A DNA stretch of 64,000 bases from positions 40,262-104,261 of the forward strand of contig NW_027018046.1 in assembly GCF_032854445.1 (NCBI RefSeq), written 5' to 3'. The translations under genes and the position numbers were made by a program. This DNA is from Liolophura sinensis (Eukaryota; Mollusca; Polyplacophora; Chitonida; Chitonidae). Under the pieces are notes generated by a model, which saw nothing but the letters and a program-made list of their open reading frames with translations, did no database searches and had not been told where the DNA came from. This document shows, piece after piece, positions 1 to 12,600 of the stretch. The stretch's first letter is position 1, and each line of letters starts with the position of its first letter.

Positions 1-2900
1 TCGTCTTCTGGCTACCGAAGGGCACATAACTTATAGTCAAAAGTTGAATATAGTAATGACCAGTCGCGAATGTACAGAGTACAGTGTAGCCGATTTCAAT
101 TAACAAAAAGACCAGGCAAAAATGCAAAAGTGCGAAAACTGTTTCCAGTGAGGCTGGTAAGAGGCTAATCCAACGTATTTTGTGACGAGAAATCGAATGG
201 TGCAAACCGCGTTGCTCTCCGACCAATACTTTTGGATGTAGCGACAATTAAATGATCATTTATGTCATAATCACGTGCCCAGCAACGGCTCTTACTCCAT
301 GGAAACCAGGGAAATTTGCAATTATTTAACAGCTGCCCGATGCCTGGCCCGAATCCCCATCTTTTCGCATCTTATAAATGTGGGTAAGTGTTTAGTTGTA
401 CTTTTTTACAGCAGACTGTATCAAGTACCTTGTGTTTTTTATGTACAAATGGTGTGGTTTTTCTACACGTAGATAAAGACATTGAGATTGTCTTGCACTT
501 AGAAGTAAGACAATTGCTGGGTGAGTTAAATGGGCTGAGCCCAAAGATTTCACGTCTTCTGGGCTACGAAGGGCACATAACTTATAGTCAAAAGTTGAAT
601 ATAGTAATGACCAGTCGCGATTGTACAGAGTACAGTGTAGCCGATTTCAATTAACAAAAAGACCAGGTAAAAATGCAAAAGTGGAAAAACTGTTCCAGTG
701 CTGCTGGTAAGAGGCTAATCCGACGTATTTTGTGACGAGAAATTGAATGGTGCAAACCGCGTTGCTCTCCGACCAATACTTTTGGCTGTAGCGACAATTG
801 AATGATCATTTATGTCATAATCACGTGCCCAGCAACGGCTCTTACTCCATGGAAACCAGGGATATTTGCAATTTTTTAACAGCTGCCGATGCCTGGCCCA
901 ATTCCGCATCTTTTGGCACCTTATAAATGTGGGTCAGTGTTTAGTTGTACTTTTTACAGCAGACTGTATCAAGTACCTTGTGTTTTTCACGTACAAATGG
1001 TGTGGTTTTTCTACACGTAGATAAAGACATTGAGATTGTCTTGCACTTAGAAGTAAGGCAATTGCTGGGTGAGTTAAATGGGCTTAGCCCAAAGATTTCA
1101 GGTCTTCTGGGCTACCGAAGGGCACATAACTTATAGTCAAAAGTTGAATATAGTAATGACCAGTCGCGATTGTACAGAGTACAGTGTAGCCGATTTCAAT
1201 TAACAAAAAGACCAGGCAAAAATGCAAAAGTGGAAAAACTGTTCCAGTGCTACTAGTAAGAGGCTAATCCGTCGTATTTTGTGACGAGAAATCGAATGGT
1301 GCAATCCGCGTTGCTCTCCGACCAATACTTTTGGCTGTAGCGACAATTGAATGATCATTTATGTCATAATCACGTGCCCAGCAACGGCTCTTACTCCATG
1401 GAAACCAGGGAAGTTTACAATTTTTCAACAGCCTCCGATGCCTGGCTCAATTGCGCATCTTTTGGCACCTTACTGAAGTGAGTCAGTGTTCAGTTGTACT
1501 TTTTACAGCAGACTGTATCAAGTACCTTGTGTTTTTCACGTACAAATGGTGTGGTTTTTTCTACACGTAGATAAAGACATTGAGATTGTCTTGCACTTAG
1601 AAGTAAGGCAATTGCTGGGTGAGTTAAATGGGCTTAGCCCAAAGATTTCAGGTCTTCTGGGCTACCGAAGGGCACATAACTTATAGTCAAAAGTTGAATA
1701 TAGTAATGACCAGTCGCGATTGTACAGAGTACAGTGTAGCCGATTTCAATTAACAAAAAGACCAGGGAAAAATGCAAAATTGCGAAAACTGTTCCAGTGC
1801 TGCTGGTAAGAGGCTAATCCGACGTATTTTGTGACGAGAAATCGAATGGTGCAAACCGCGTTGCTCTCCGACCAATACTTTTGGATGTAGCGTCAATTAA
1901 ATGATCATTTATGTCATAATCACGTGCCCAGCAACGGCTCTTACTCCATGGAAACCAGGGAAATTTGCAATTATTTAACAGCTGCCGATGCCTAGCCCAA
2001 ATCCCCATCTTTTCGCATCTTATAAATGTGGGTAAGTGTTTAGTTGTACTTTTTACAGCAGACTGTATCAAGTACCTTGTGTTTTTCACGTACAAATGGT
2101 GTGGTTTTTCTACACGTAGATAAAGACATTGAGATTGTCTTGCACTTAGAAGTAAGACAATTGCTGGGTGAGTTAAATGGGCTTAGCCCAAAGATTTCAG
2201 GTCTTCTGGGCTACCGAAGGGCACATAACTTATAGTCAAAAGTTGAATATAGTAATGACCAGTCGCGATTGTACAGAGTACAGTGTAGCCGATTTCAATT
2301 AACAAAAAGACCAGGCAAGAATGCAAAAGTGGAAAAACTGTTCCAGTGCTGCTGGTAAGAGGCTAATCCGACGTATTTTGTGACGAGAAATCAAATGGTG
2401 CAAAGAGCGTTGCTCTCCGACCAATACTTTAGGCTGTAGTGACAATTCAATGATCATTTATGTCAATATCACGTGCCCAGCAACGGCACTTACTCCATGG
2501 AAACCAATGAAATTTGCAATTTTTCAACAGCTGCCGATACCTGGCTTAATTCCGCATCTTTTGGCACCTTACTGAAGTGGGTCAGTGTTCAGTTGTAATT
2601 TTTACAGCAGACTGTATCAAGTACCTTGTGTTTTTCACGTACAAATGGTGTGGTTTTTCTACACGTAGATAAAGACATTGAGATTGTCTTGCACTTAGAA
2701 GTAAGGCAATTGCTGGGTGAGTTAAATGGGCTTAGCCCAAAGATTTGACGTCTTCTGGGCTACCGAAGGGCACATAACTTATAGTCAAAAGTTGAATATA
2801 GTAATGACCAGTCGCGATTGTACAGAGTACAGTGTAGCCGATTTCAATTAACAAAAAGACCAGGCAAAAATGCAAAAGTGCGAAAACTGTTCCAGTGCTG
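1..2900 (+). repeat. Array block 1: mixed monomers
   Basis: CCATGG anchors are at 297, 847, 1396, 1946 and 2495. The first monomer is cut by the window edge. The monomers at 297 and 1946 have the distinctive AAATCCCCATCTTTTCGCATC segment split from the usual AATTCCGCATCTTTTGGCACC; the one at 297 also has an extra base in GCTGCCCGATG. The monomer at 1396 has GAAGTTTACAA and ends its TATA site as TACTGAAGTGAG. The order resembles parts of the next block but is not a clean copy of it. Confidence 0.85.
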
Positions 2901-5900
2901 CTGGTAAGAGGCTAATCCAACGTATTTTGTGACGAGAAATCGAATGGTGCAAACCGCGTTGCTCTCCGACCAATACTTTTGGATGTAGCGTCAATTAAAT
3001 GATCATTTATGTCATAATCACGTGCCCAGCAACGGCTCTTACTCCATGGAAACCAGGGAAATTTGCAATTATTTAACAGCTGCCGATGCCTGGCCCAAAT
3101 CCCCATCTTTTCGCATCTTATAAATGTGGGTAAGTGTTTAGTTGTACTTTTTACAGCAGACTGTATCAAGTACCTTGTGTTTTTCATGTACAAATGGTGT
3201 GGTTTTTCTACACGTAGATAAAGACATTGAGATTGTCTTGCACTTAGAAGTAAGACAATTGCTGGGTGAGTTAAATGGGCTTAGCCCAAAGATTTCAGGT
3301 CTTCTGGGCTACCGAAGGGCACATAACTTATAGTCAAAAGTTGAATATAGTAATGACCAGTCGCGATTGTACAGAGTACAGTGTAGCCGATTTCAATTAA
3401 CAAAAAGACCAGGCAAGAATGCAAAAGTGGAAAAACTGTTCCAGTGCTGCTGGTAAGAGGCTAATCCGACGTATTTTGTGACGAGAAATCGAATGGTGCA
3501 AACCGCGTTGCTCTCCGACCAATACTTTAGGCTGTAGTGACAATTCAATGATCATTTATGTCATAATCACGTGCCCAGCAACGGCACTTACTCCATGGAA
3601 ACCAATGAAATTTGCAATTTTTCAACAGCTGCCGATACCTGGCTTAATTCCGCATCTTTTGGCACCTTACTGAAGTGGGTCAGTGTTCAGTTGTACTTTT
3701 TACAGCAGACTGTATCAAGTACCTTGTGTTTTTCACGTACAAATGGTGTGGTTTTTCTACACGTAGATAAAGACATTGAGATTGTCTTGCACTTAGAAGT
3801 AAGGCAATTGCTGGGTGAGTTAAATGGGCTTAGCCGAAAGATTTGTCGTCTTCTGGGCTACCGAAGGGCACATAACTTATAGTCAAAAGTTGAATATAGT
3901 AATGACCAGTCGCGATTGTACAGAGTACAGTGTAGCCGATTTCAATTAACAAAAAGACCAGGCAAAAATGCAAAAGTGCGAAAACTGTTCCAGTGAGGCT
4001 GATAAGAGGCTAATCCAACGTATTTTGTGACGAGAAATCGAATGGTGCAAACCGCGTTGCTCTCCGACCAATACATTTCGATGTAGCGACAATTAAATGA
4101 TCATTTATGTCATAATCACGTGCCCAGCAACGGCTCTTACTCCATGGAAACCAGGGATATTTGCAATTATTTAACAGCTGCCGATGCCTGGCCCAATTCC
4201 GCATCTTTTGGCACCTTATAAATGTGGGTCAGTGTTTAGTTGTACTTTTTACAGCAGACTGTATCAAGTACCTTGTGTTTTTCATGTACAAATGGTGTGG
4301 TTTTTCTACACGTAGATAAAGACATTGAGATTGTCTTGCACTTAGAAGTAAGGCAATTGCTGGGTGAGTTAAATGGGCTGAGCCCAAAGATTTCAGGTCT
4401 TCTGGGCTACCGAAGGGCACATAACTTATAGTCAAAAGTTGAATATAGTAATGACCAGTCGCGATTGTACAGAGTACAGTGTAGCCGATTTCAATTAACA
4501 AAAAGACCAGGCAAAAATGCAAAAGTGGAAAAACTGTTCCAGTGCTACTAGTAAGAGGCTAATCCGACGTATTTTGTGACGAGAAATCGAATGGTGCAAT
4601 CCGCGTTGCTCTCCGACCAATACTTTTGGCTGTAGCGACAATTGAATGATCATTTATGTCATAATCACGTGCGTAGCAACGGCTCTTACTCCATGGAAAC
4701 CAGGGAAGTTTACAATTTTTCAACAGCTGCCGATGCCTGGCTCAATTGCGCATCTTTTGGCACCTTACTGAAGTGAGTCAGTGTTCAGTTGTACTTTTTA
4801 CAGCAGACTGTATCAAGTACCTTGTGTTTTTCACGTACAAATGGTGTGGTTTTTCTACACGTAGATAAAGACAATAATGCAAAAGTGGAAAAACTTTTCC
4901 AGTGCTGCTGGTAAGAGGCTAATCTGACGTATTTTGTAACGAGAAATCGAATGGTGCAAACCGCGTTGCTCTCCGACCAATACTTTTGGCTGTAGCGACA
5001 ATTGAATAATCATTTATGTCATAATCACGTGCCCAGCAACGGCTCTTACTCCATGGAAACCAGGGATATTTGCTATTTTTTAACAGCTGCCGATGCCTGG
5101 CCCAATTCCGCATCTTTTGGCACCTTATAAATGTGGGTCAGTGTTTAGTTGTACTTTTTACAGCAGACTTTATCAAGTACCTTGTGTTTTTTATGTACAA
5201 ATGGTGTGGTTTTTCTACACGTAGATAAAGACATTGCGATTGTCTTGCACTTAGAAGTAAGGCAATTGCTGGGTGAGTTAAATGGGCTGAGCCCAAAGAT
5301 TTCAGGTCTTCTGGGCTACCGAAGGGCACATAACTTATAGTCAAAAGTTGAATAAAGTAATGACCAGTCGCGATTGTACAGAGTACAGTGTAGCCGATTT
5401 CAAATAACAAAAAGACCAGGCAAAAATGCAAAAGTGGAAAAACTGTTCCAGTGCTACTAGTAAGAGGCTAATCCGACGTATTTTGTGACGAGAAATCGAA
5501 TGGTGCAATGCGCGTTGCTCTCCGACCAATACTTTTGGCTGTAGCGACAATTGAATGATCATTTATGTCATAATCACGTGCCCAGCAACGGCTCTTACTC
5601 CATGGAAACCAGGGAACTTTACAATTTTTCAACAGCTGCCGATGCCTGGCTCAATTGCGCATCTTTTGGCACCTTACTGAAGTGAGTCAGTGTTCAGTTG
5701 TACTTTTTACAGCAGACTGTATCAAGTACCTTGTGTTTTTCACGTACAAATGGTGTGGTTTTTCTACACGTAGATAAAGACATTGAGATTGTCTTGCACT
5801 TAGAAGTAAGGCAATTGCTGCGTGAGTTAAATGGGCTTAGCCCAAAGATTTCAGGTCTTCTGGGCTACCGAAGGGCACATAACTTATAGTCAAAAGTTGA

Positions 5901-7000
5901 ATATAGTAATGACCAGTCGCGATTGTACAGAGTACAGTGTAGCCGATTTCAATTAACAAAAAGACCAGGCAAAAATGCAAAAGTGGAAAAACTGTTCCAG
6001 TGCTGCTGGTAAGAGGCTAATCCGACGTATTTTGTGACGAGAAATCGAATGGTGCAAACCGCGTTGCTCTCCGACCAATACATTTGGCTGTAGTAACAAT
6101 TGAATGATCATTTATGTCATAATCACGTGCCCAGCAACGGCTCTTACTCCATGGAAACCAGGGAAATTTGCAATTTTTCAACAGCTGCCGATGCCTGGCT
6201 CAATTGCGCATCTTTTGGCACCTTACTGAAGTGAGTCAGTGTTCATTTGTACTTTTTACAGCAGACTGTATCAAGTACCTTGTGTTTTTCACGTACAAAT
6301 GGTGTGGTTTTTCTACACGTAGATAAAGACATTGAGATTGTCTTGCACTTAGAAGTAAGGCAATTGCTGCGTGAGTTAAATGGGCTTAGCCCAAAGATTT
6401 CAGGTCTTCTGGGCTACCGAAGGGCACATAACTTATAGTCAAAAGTTGAATATAGTAATGACCAGTCGCGATTGTACAGAGTACAGTGTAGCCGATTTCA
6501 ATTAACAAAAAGAGCAGGCAAAAATGCAAAAGTGCGAAAACTGTTCCAGTACTGCTGGTAAGAGGCTAATCCGACGTATTTTGTGACGAGAAATCGAATG
6601 GTGCAAACCGCGTTGCTCTTCGACCAATACTTTTGGCTGTAGTGACAATTGAATGATCATTTATGTCATAATCACGTGCCCAGCAACGGCTCTTACTCCA
6701 TGGAAACCAAGGAAATTTGCAATTTTTCAACAGCTGTCGATGCCTGGCTCAATTCCGCATCTTTTGGCATCTTACTGAAGTGGGTCAGTGTTCAGTTGTA
6801 CTTTTTACAGCAGACTGTATCAAGTACCTTGTGTTTTTCACGTACAAATGGTGTGGTTTTTCTACACGTAGATAAAGACATTGAGATTGTCTTGCACTTA
6901 GAAGTAAGGCAATTGCTGGGTGAGTTAAATGGGCTTAGCCCAAAGATTTCAGGTCTTCTGGGCTACCGAAGGGCACATAACTTATAGTCAAAAGTTGAAT
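2900..7000 (+). repeat. Array block 2: eight-monomer segment, copy 1 of a 6,767-bp-spaced duplication
   Basis: Anchors are at 3044, 3593, 4142, 4691, 5051, 5600, 6149 and 6698. The same order of variant monomers, including the 360-bp deleted one (4,691-5,050), reappears 6,767 bp downstream at 9811-13465. Shared private variants include CAACGGCACTTACTCC with AACCAATGAAATT (3,585-3,610 and 10,352-10,377), GTGAGGCTGATAAG (3,992 and 10,759) and GCTTAGCCGAAAGATTTGTCG (split here in the middle of the usual AGCCCAAAG). Matching monomers are nearly identical; the weakest match is the pair 6149/12916, where the monomers belong to different types. Confidence 0.85.
4691..5050 (+). repeat. Internally deleted monomer (360 bp), copy 1
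   Basis: The monomer runs normally to the segment GTAGATAAAGACA and then jumps to ATAATGCAAAAGTGG, losing 189 bp. The join is at AGACA, 4,869-4,873. In full monomers the left side reads AAAGACATTGAG and the right side, in one variant class, reads CCAGACAATAATG (as at 13,832-13,844), so the deletion joins two copies of AGACA and keeps one. The monomer also shares private changes with the other two deleted copies, such as AAACTTTTCCAG and GTAACGAG immediately downstream. Confidence 0.95.
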
Positions 7001-8282
7001 ATAGTAATGACCAGTCGCGATTGTACAGAGTACAGTGTAGCCGATTTCAATTAACAAAAAGACCAGGCAAAAATGCAAAAGTGGAAAAACTGTTCCAGTG
7101 CTACTAGTAAGAGGCTAATCCGTCGTATTTTGTGACGAGAAATCGAATGGTGCAATCCGCGTTGCTCTCCGACCAATACTTTTGCCTGTAGCGACAATTG
7201 AATGATCATTTATGTCATAATCACGTGCGTAGCAACGGCTCTTACTCCATGGAAACCAGGGAAGTTTACAATTTTTCAACAGCTGCCGATGCCTGGCTCA
7301 ATTGCGCATCTTTTGGCACCTTACTGAAGTGAGTCAGTGTTCAGTTGTACTTTTTACAGCAGACTGTATCAAGTACCTTGTGTTTTTCACGTACAAATGG
7401 TGTGGTTTTTCTACACGTAGATAAAGACATTGAGATTGTCTTGCACTTAGAAGTAAGGCAATTGCTGGGTGAGTTAAATGGGCATAGCCCAAAGATTTGA
7501 CGTCTTCTGGGCTACCGAAGGGCACATAACTTATAGTCAAAAGTTGAATATAGTAATGACCAGTCGCGATTGTACAGAGTACAGTGTAGCCGATTTCAAT
7601 TAACAAAAAGACCAGGGAAAAATGCAAAATTGCGAAAACTGTTCCAGTGCTGCTGGTAAGAGGCTAATCCAACGTATTTTGTGACGAGAAATCGAATGGT
7701 GCAAACCGCGTTGCTCTCCGACCAATACTTTTGGATGTAGCGTCAATTAAATGATCATTTATGTCATAATCACGTGCCCAGCAACGGCTCTTACTCCATG
7801 GAAACCAGGGAAATTTGCAATTATTTAACAGCTGCCGATGCCTGGCCCAAATCCCCATCTTTTCGCATCTTATAAATGTGGGTAAGTGTTTAGTTGTACT
7901 TTTTACAGCAGACTGTATCAAGTACCTTGTGTTTTTCATGTACAAATGGTGTGGTTTTTCTACACGTAGATAAAGACATTGAGATTGTCTTGCACTTAGA
8001 AGTAAGACAATTGCTGGGTGAGTTAAATGGGCTTAGCCCAAAGATTTCAGGTCTTCTGGGCTACCGAAGGGCACATAACTTATAGTCAAAAGTTGAATAT
8101 AGTAATGACCAGTCGCGATTGTACAGAGTACAGTGTAGCCGATTTCAATTAACAAAAAGACCAGGCAAGAATGCAAAAGTGGAAAAACTGTTCCAGTGCT
8201 GCTGGTAAGAGGCTAATCCGACGTATTTTGTGACGAGAAATCGAATGGTGCAAACCGCGTTGCTCTCCGACCAATACTTTAG

Positions 8283-8345
8283 GCTGTAGTGACAATTCAA
8301 TGATCATTTATGTCATAATCACGTGCGTAGCAACGGCTCTTACTC
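8283..8345 (+). other. Hybrid monomer junction
   Basis: Left of about 8,300 the sequence has the variants TTTAGGCTGTAGTG and ACAATTCAATG shared with 10,297-10,320. Right of the CACGTG it has GTGCGTAGCAACGGCTC and GAAGTTTACAA shared with 4,668-4,720 and 11,436-11,480. The switch falls in the invariant stretch between, which includes TATGTCATAATCACGTGC. This is what an unequal crossover between two different monomer types would leave. Confidence 0.75.
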
Positions 8346-8705
8346 CATGGAAACCAGGGAAGTTTACAATTTTTCAACAGCTGCCGATGCCTGGCTCAAT
8401 TGCGCATCTTTTGGCACCTTACTGAAGTGAGTCAGTGTTCAGTTGTACTTTTTACAGCAGACTGTATCAAGTACCTTGTGTTTTTCACGTACAAATGGTG
8501 TGGTTTTTCTACACGTAGATAAAGACAATAATGCAAAAGTGGAAAAACTTTTCCAGTGCTGCTGGTAAGAGGCTAATCTGACGTATTTTGTAACGAGAAA
8601 ATCGAATGGTGCAAACCACGTTGCTCTCCGACCAATACTTTTGGCTGTAGCGACAATTCAATAATCATTTATGTCATAATCACGTGCCCAGCAACGGCTC
8701 TTACT
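8345..8705 (+). repeat. Internally deleted monomer (361 bp), copy 2
   Basis: The 189-bp deletion and AGACA join (8,523-8,527) are the same as at 4,869-4,873, with the same flanking private changes, so the copies descend from one event. One extra A (GAGAAAATCG near 8,595) accounts for the 361-bp length. It lies at the start of a short stretch with several such insertions. Confidence 0.95.
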
Positions 8706-9215
8706 CCATGGAAACCAGGGATATTTGCTATTTTTTAACAGCTGCGCCGATGCCTGGCCCAATTCCGCATCTTTTGGCACCTTATAAATGTGGGTCAGTG
8801 TTTAGTTGTACTTTTTACAGCAGACTGTATCAAGTACCTTGTGTTTTTTATGTACAAATGGTGTGGTTTTTCTACACGTAGATAAAGACATTGCGATTGT
8901 CCTTGCACTTAGAAGTAAGGCAATTGCTGGGTGAGTTAAATGGGCTGAGCCCCAAAGATTTCAGGTCTTCTGGGCTACCGAAGGGCACATAACTTATAGT
9001 CAAAAGTTGAATAAAGTAATGACCAGTCGCGATTGTACAGAGTACAGTGTAGCCGATTTCAAATAACAAAAAGACCAGGCAAAAATGCAAAAGTGGAAAA
9101 ACTGTTCCAGTGCTACTAGTAAGAGGCTAATCCGACGTATTTTGTGACGAGAAATCGAATGGTGCAATCCGCGTTGCTCTCCGACCAATACTTTTGGCTG
9201 TAGCGGCGACAATTG
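8580..9215. other. Cluster of small insertions
   Basis: Compared with the near-identical monomer at 5,051-5,599, this stretch has extra bases in GAGAAAATCG, GCTGCGCCGATG, TGTCCTTGC, GAGCCCCAAAG and AGCGGCGAC, eight in all over about 630 bp. Other bases agree closely. Insertions at this density are not seen in most other monomers, so uncorrected read or consensus error is the likeliest cause. Confidence 0.7.
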
Positions 9216-9699
9216 AATGATCATTTATGTCATAATCACGTGCGTAGCAACGGCTCTTACTCCATGGAAACCAGGGAAGTTTACAATTTTTCAACAGCTG
9301 CCGATGCCTGGCTCAATTGCGCATCTTTTGGCACCTTACTGAAGTGAGTCAGTGTTCAGTTGTACTTTTTACAGCAGACTGTATCAAGTACCTTGTGTTT
9401 TTCACGTACAAATGGTGTGGTTTTTCTACACGTAGATAAAGACATTGAGATTGTCTTGCACTTAGAAGTAAGGCAATTGCTGGGTGAGTTAAATGGGCAT
9501 AGCCCAAAGATTTGACGTCTTCTGGGCTACCGAAGGGCACATAACTTATAGTCAAAAGTTGAATATAGTAATGACCAGTCGCGATTGTACAGAGTACAGT
9601 GTAGCCGATTTCAATTAACAAAAAGACCAGGGAAAAATGCAAAATTGCGAAAACTGTTCCAGTGCTGCTGGTAAGAGGCTAATCCAACGTATTTTGTGA

Positions 9700-12600
9700 C
9701 GAGAAATCGAATGGTGCAAACCGCGTTGCTCTCCGACCAATACTTTTGGATGTAGCGTCAATTAAATGATCATTTATGTCATAATCACGTGCCCAGCAAC
9801 GGCTCTTACTCCATGGAAACCAGGGAAATTTGCAATTATTTAACAGCTGCCGATGCCTGGCCCAAATCCCCATCTTTTCGCATCTTATAAATGTGGGTAA
9901 GTGTTTAGTTGTACTTTTTACAGCAGACTGTATCAAGTACCTTGTGTTTTTCACGTACAAATGGTGTGGTTTTTCTACACGTAGATAAAGACATTGAGAT
10001 TGTCTTGCACTTAGAAGTAAGACAATTGCTGGGTGAGTTAAATGGGCTTAGCCCAAAGATTTCAGGTCTTCTGGGCTACCGAAGGGCACATAACTTATAG
10101 TCAAAAGTTGAATATAGTAATGACCAGTCGCGATTGTACAGAGTACAGTGTAGCCGATTTCAATTAACAAAAAGACCAGGCAAGAATGCAAAAGTGGAAA
10201 AACTGTTCCAGTGCTGCTGGTAAGAGGCTAATCCGACGTATTTTGTGACGAGAAATCGAATGGTGCAAACCGCGTTGCTCTCCGACCAATACTTTAGGCT
10301 GTAGTGACAATTCAATGATCATTTATGTCATAATCACGTGCCCAGCAACGGCACTTACTCCATGGAAACCAATGAAATTTGCAATTTTTCAACAGCTGCC
10401 GATACCTGGCTTAATTCCGCATCTTTTGGCACCTTACTGAAGTGGGTCAGTGTTCAGTTGTACTTTTTACAGCAGACTGTATCAAGTACCTTGTGTTTTT
10501 CACGTACAAATGGTGTGGTTTTTCTACACGTAGATAAAGACATTGAGATTGTCTTGCACTTAGAAGTAAGGCAATTGCTGGGTGAGTTAAATGGGCTTAG
10601 CCGAAAGATTTGTCGTCTTCTGGGCTACCGAAGGGCACATAACTTATAGTCAAAAGTTGAATATAGTAATGACCAGTCGCGATTGTACAGAGTACAGTGT
10701 AGCCGATTTCAATTAACAAAAAGACCAGGCAAAAATGCAAAAGTGCGAAAACTGTTCCAGTGAGGCTGATAAGAGGCTAATCCAACGTATTTTGTGACGA
10801 GAAATCGAATGGTGCAAACCGCGTTGCTCTCCGACCAATACATTTGGATGTAGCGACAATTAAATGATCATTTATGTCATAATCACGTGCCCAGCAACGG
10901 CTCTTACTCCATGGAAACCAGGGATATTTGCAATTATTTAACAGCTGCCGATGCCTGGCCCAATTCCGCATCTTTTGGCACCTTATAAATGTGGGTCAGT
11001 GTTTAGTTGTACTTTTTACAGCAGACTGTATCAAGTACCTTGTGTTTTTCATGTACAAATGGTGTTGTTTTTCTACACGTAGATAAAGACATTGAGATTG
11101 TCTTGCACTTAGAAGTAAGGCAATTGCTGGGTGAGTTAAATGGGCTGAGCCCAAAGATTTCAGGTCTTCTGGGCTACCGAAGGGCACATAACTTATAGTC
11201 AAAAGTTGAATATAGTAATGACCAGTCGCGATTGTACAGAGTACAGTGTAGCCGATTTCAATTAACAAAAAGACCAGGCAAAAATGCAAAAGTGGAAAAA
11301 CTGTTCCAGTGCTACTAGTAAGAGGCTAATCCGACGTATTTTGTGACGAGAAATCGAATGGTGCAATCCGCGTTGCTCTCCGACCAATACTTTTGGCTGT
11401 AGCGACAATTGAATGATCATTTATGTCATAATCACGTGCGTAGCAACGGCTCTTACTCCATGGAAACCAGGGAAGTTTACAATTTTTCAACAGCTGCCGA
11501 TGCCTGGCTCAATTGCGCATCTTTTGGCACCTTACTGAAGTGAGTCAGTGTTCAGTTGTACTTTTTACAGCAGACTGTATCAAGTACCTTGTGTTTTTCA
11601 CGTACAAATGGTGTGGTTTTTCTACACGTAGATAAAGACAATAATGCAAAAGTGGAAAAACTTTTCCAGTGCTGCTGGTAAGAGGCTAATCTGACGTATT
11701 TTGTAACGAGAAATCGAATGGTGCAAACCGCGTTGCTCTCCGACCAATACTTTTGGCTGTAGCGACAATTCAATAATCATTTATGTCATAATCACGTGCC
11801 CAGCAACGGCTCTTACTCCATGGAAACCAGGGATATTTGCAATTTTTTAACAGCTGCCGATGCCTGGCCCAATTCCGCATCTTTTGGCACCTTATAAATG
11901 TGGGTCAGTGTTTAGTTGTACTTTTTACAGCAGACTTTATCAAGTACCTTGTGTTTTTCATGTACAAATGGTGTGGTTTTTCTACACGTAGATAAAGACA
12001 TTGCGATTGTCTTGCACTTAGAAGTAAGGCAATTGCTGGGTGAGTTAAATGGGCTGAGCCCAAAGATTTCAGGTCTTCTGGGCTACCGAAGGGCACATAA
12101 CTTATAGTCAAAAGTTGAATATAGTAATGACCAGTCGCGATTGTACAGAGTACAGTGTAGCCGATTTCAAATAACAAAAAGACCAGGCAAAAATGCAAAA
12201 GTGGAAAAACTGTTCCAGTGCTACTAGTAAGAGGCTAATCCGACGTATTTTGTGACGAGAAATCGAATGGTGCAATCCGCGTTGCTCTCCGACCAATACT
12301 TTTGGCTGTAGCGACAATTGAATGATCATTTATGTCATAATCACGTGCGTAGCAACGGCTCTTACTCCATGGAAACCAGGGAACTTTACAATTTTTCAAC
12401 AGCTGCCGATGCCTGGCTCAATTGCGCATCTTTTGGCACCTTACTGAAGTGAGTCAGTGTTCAGTTGTACTTTTTACAGCAGACTGTATCAAGTACCTTG
12501 TGTTTTTCACGTACAAATGGTGTGGTTTTTCTACACGTAGATAAAGACATTGAGATTGTCTTGGAAGTAGAAGTAAGACAATTGCTGGGTGAGTTAAATG

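Larger units (their letters stand above)
7000..9700 (+). repeat. Array block 3: rearranged segment with 2,015-bp duplication
   Basis: Anchors are at 7247, 7796, 8345, 8706 and 9262. The monomers at 7247 and 7796 recur at 9262 and 9811, a shift of 2,015 bp, equal to three full monomers, one 360-bp deleted monomer and eight extra bases. The extra bases are all single or few-base insertions between 8,580 and 9,215. The monomer around 8345 is a hybrid: upstream of its CACGTG it matches the monomer at 10360, downstream it matches those at 4691 and 11458. The block therefore looks like the product of an unequal exchange within the sequence now seen in block 4. Confidence 0.8.

Noticed and set aside
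5340-5420. AATAAA motifs as polyadenylation signals (near 5,351 and 9,010 as GAATAAAG; 58,856, 63,250 and 63,798 as CAATAAAC)
   Set aside because: They arise from single-base variants of GAATATAG and CAATTAAC in a few monomers and have no transcript evidence or GT-rich element that I can see.
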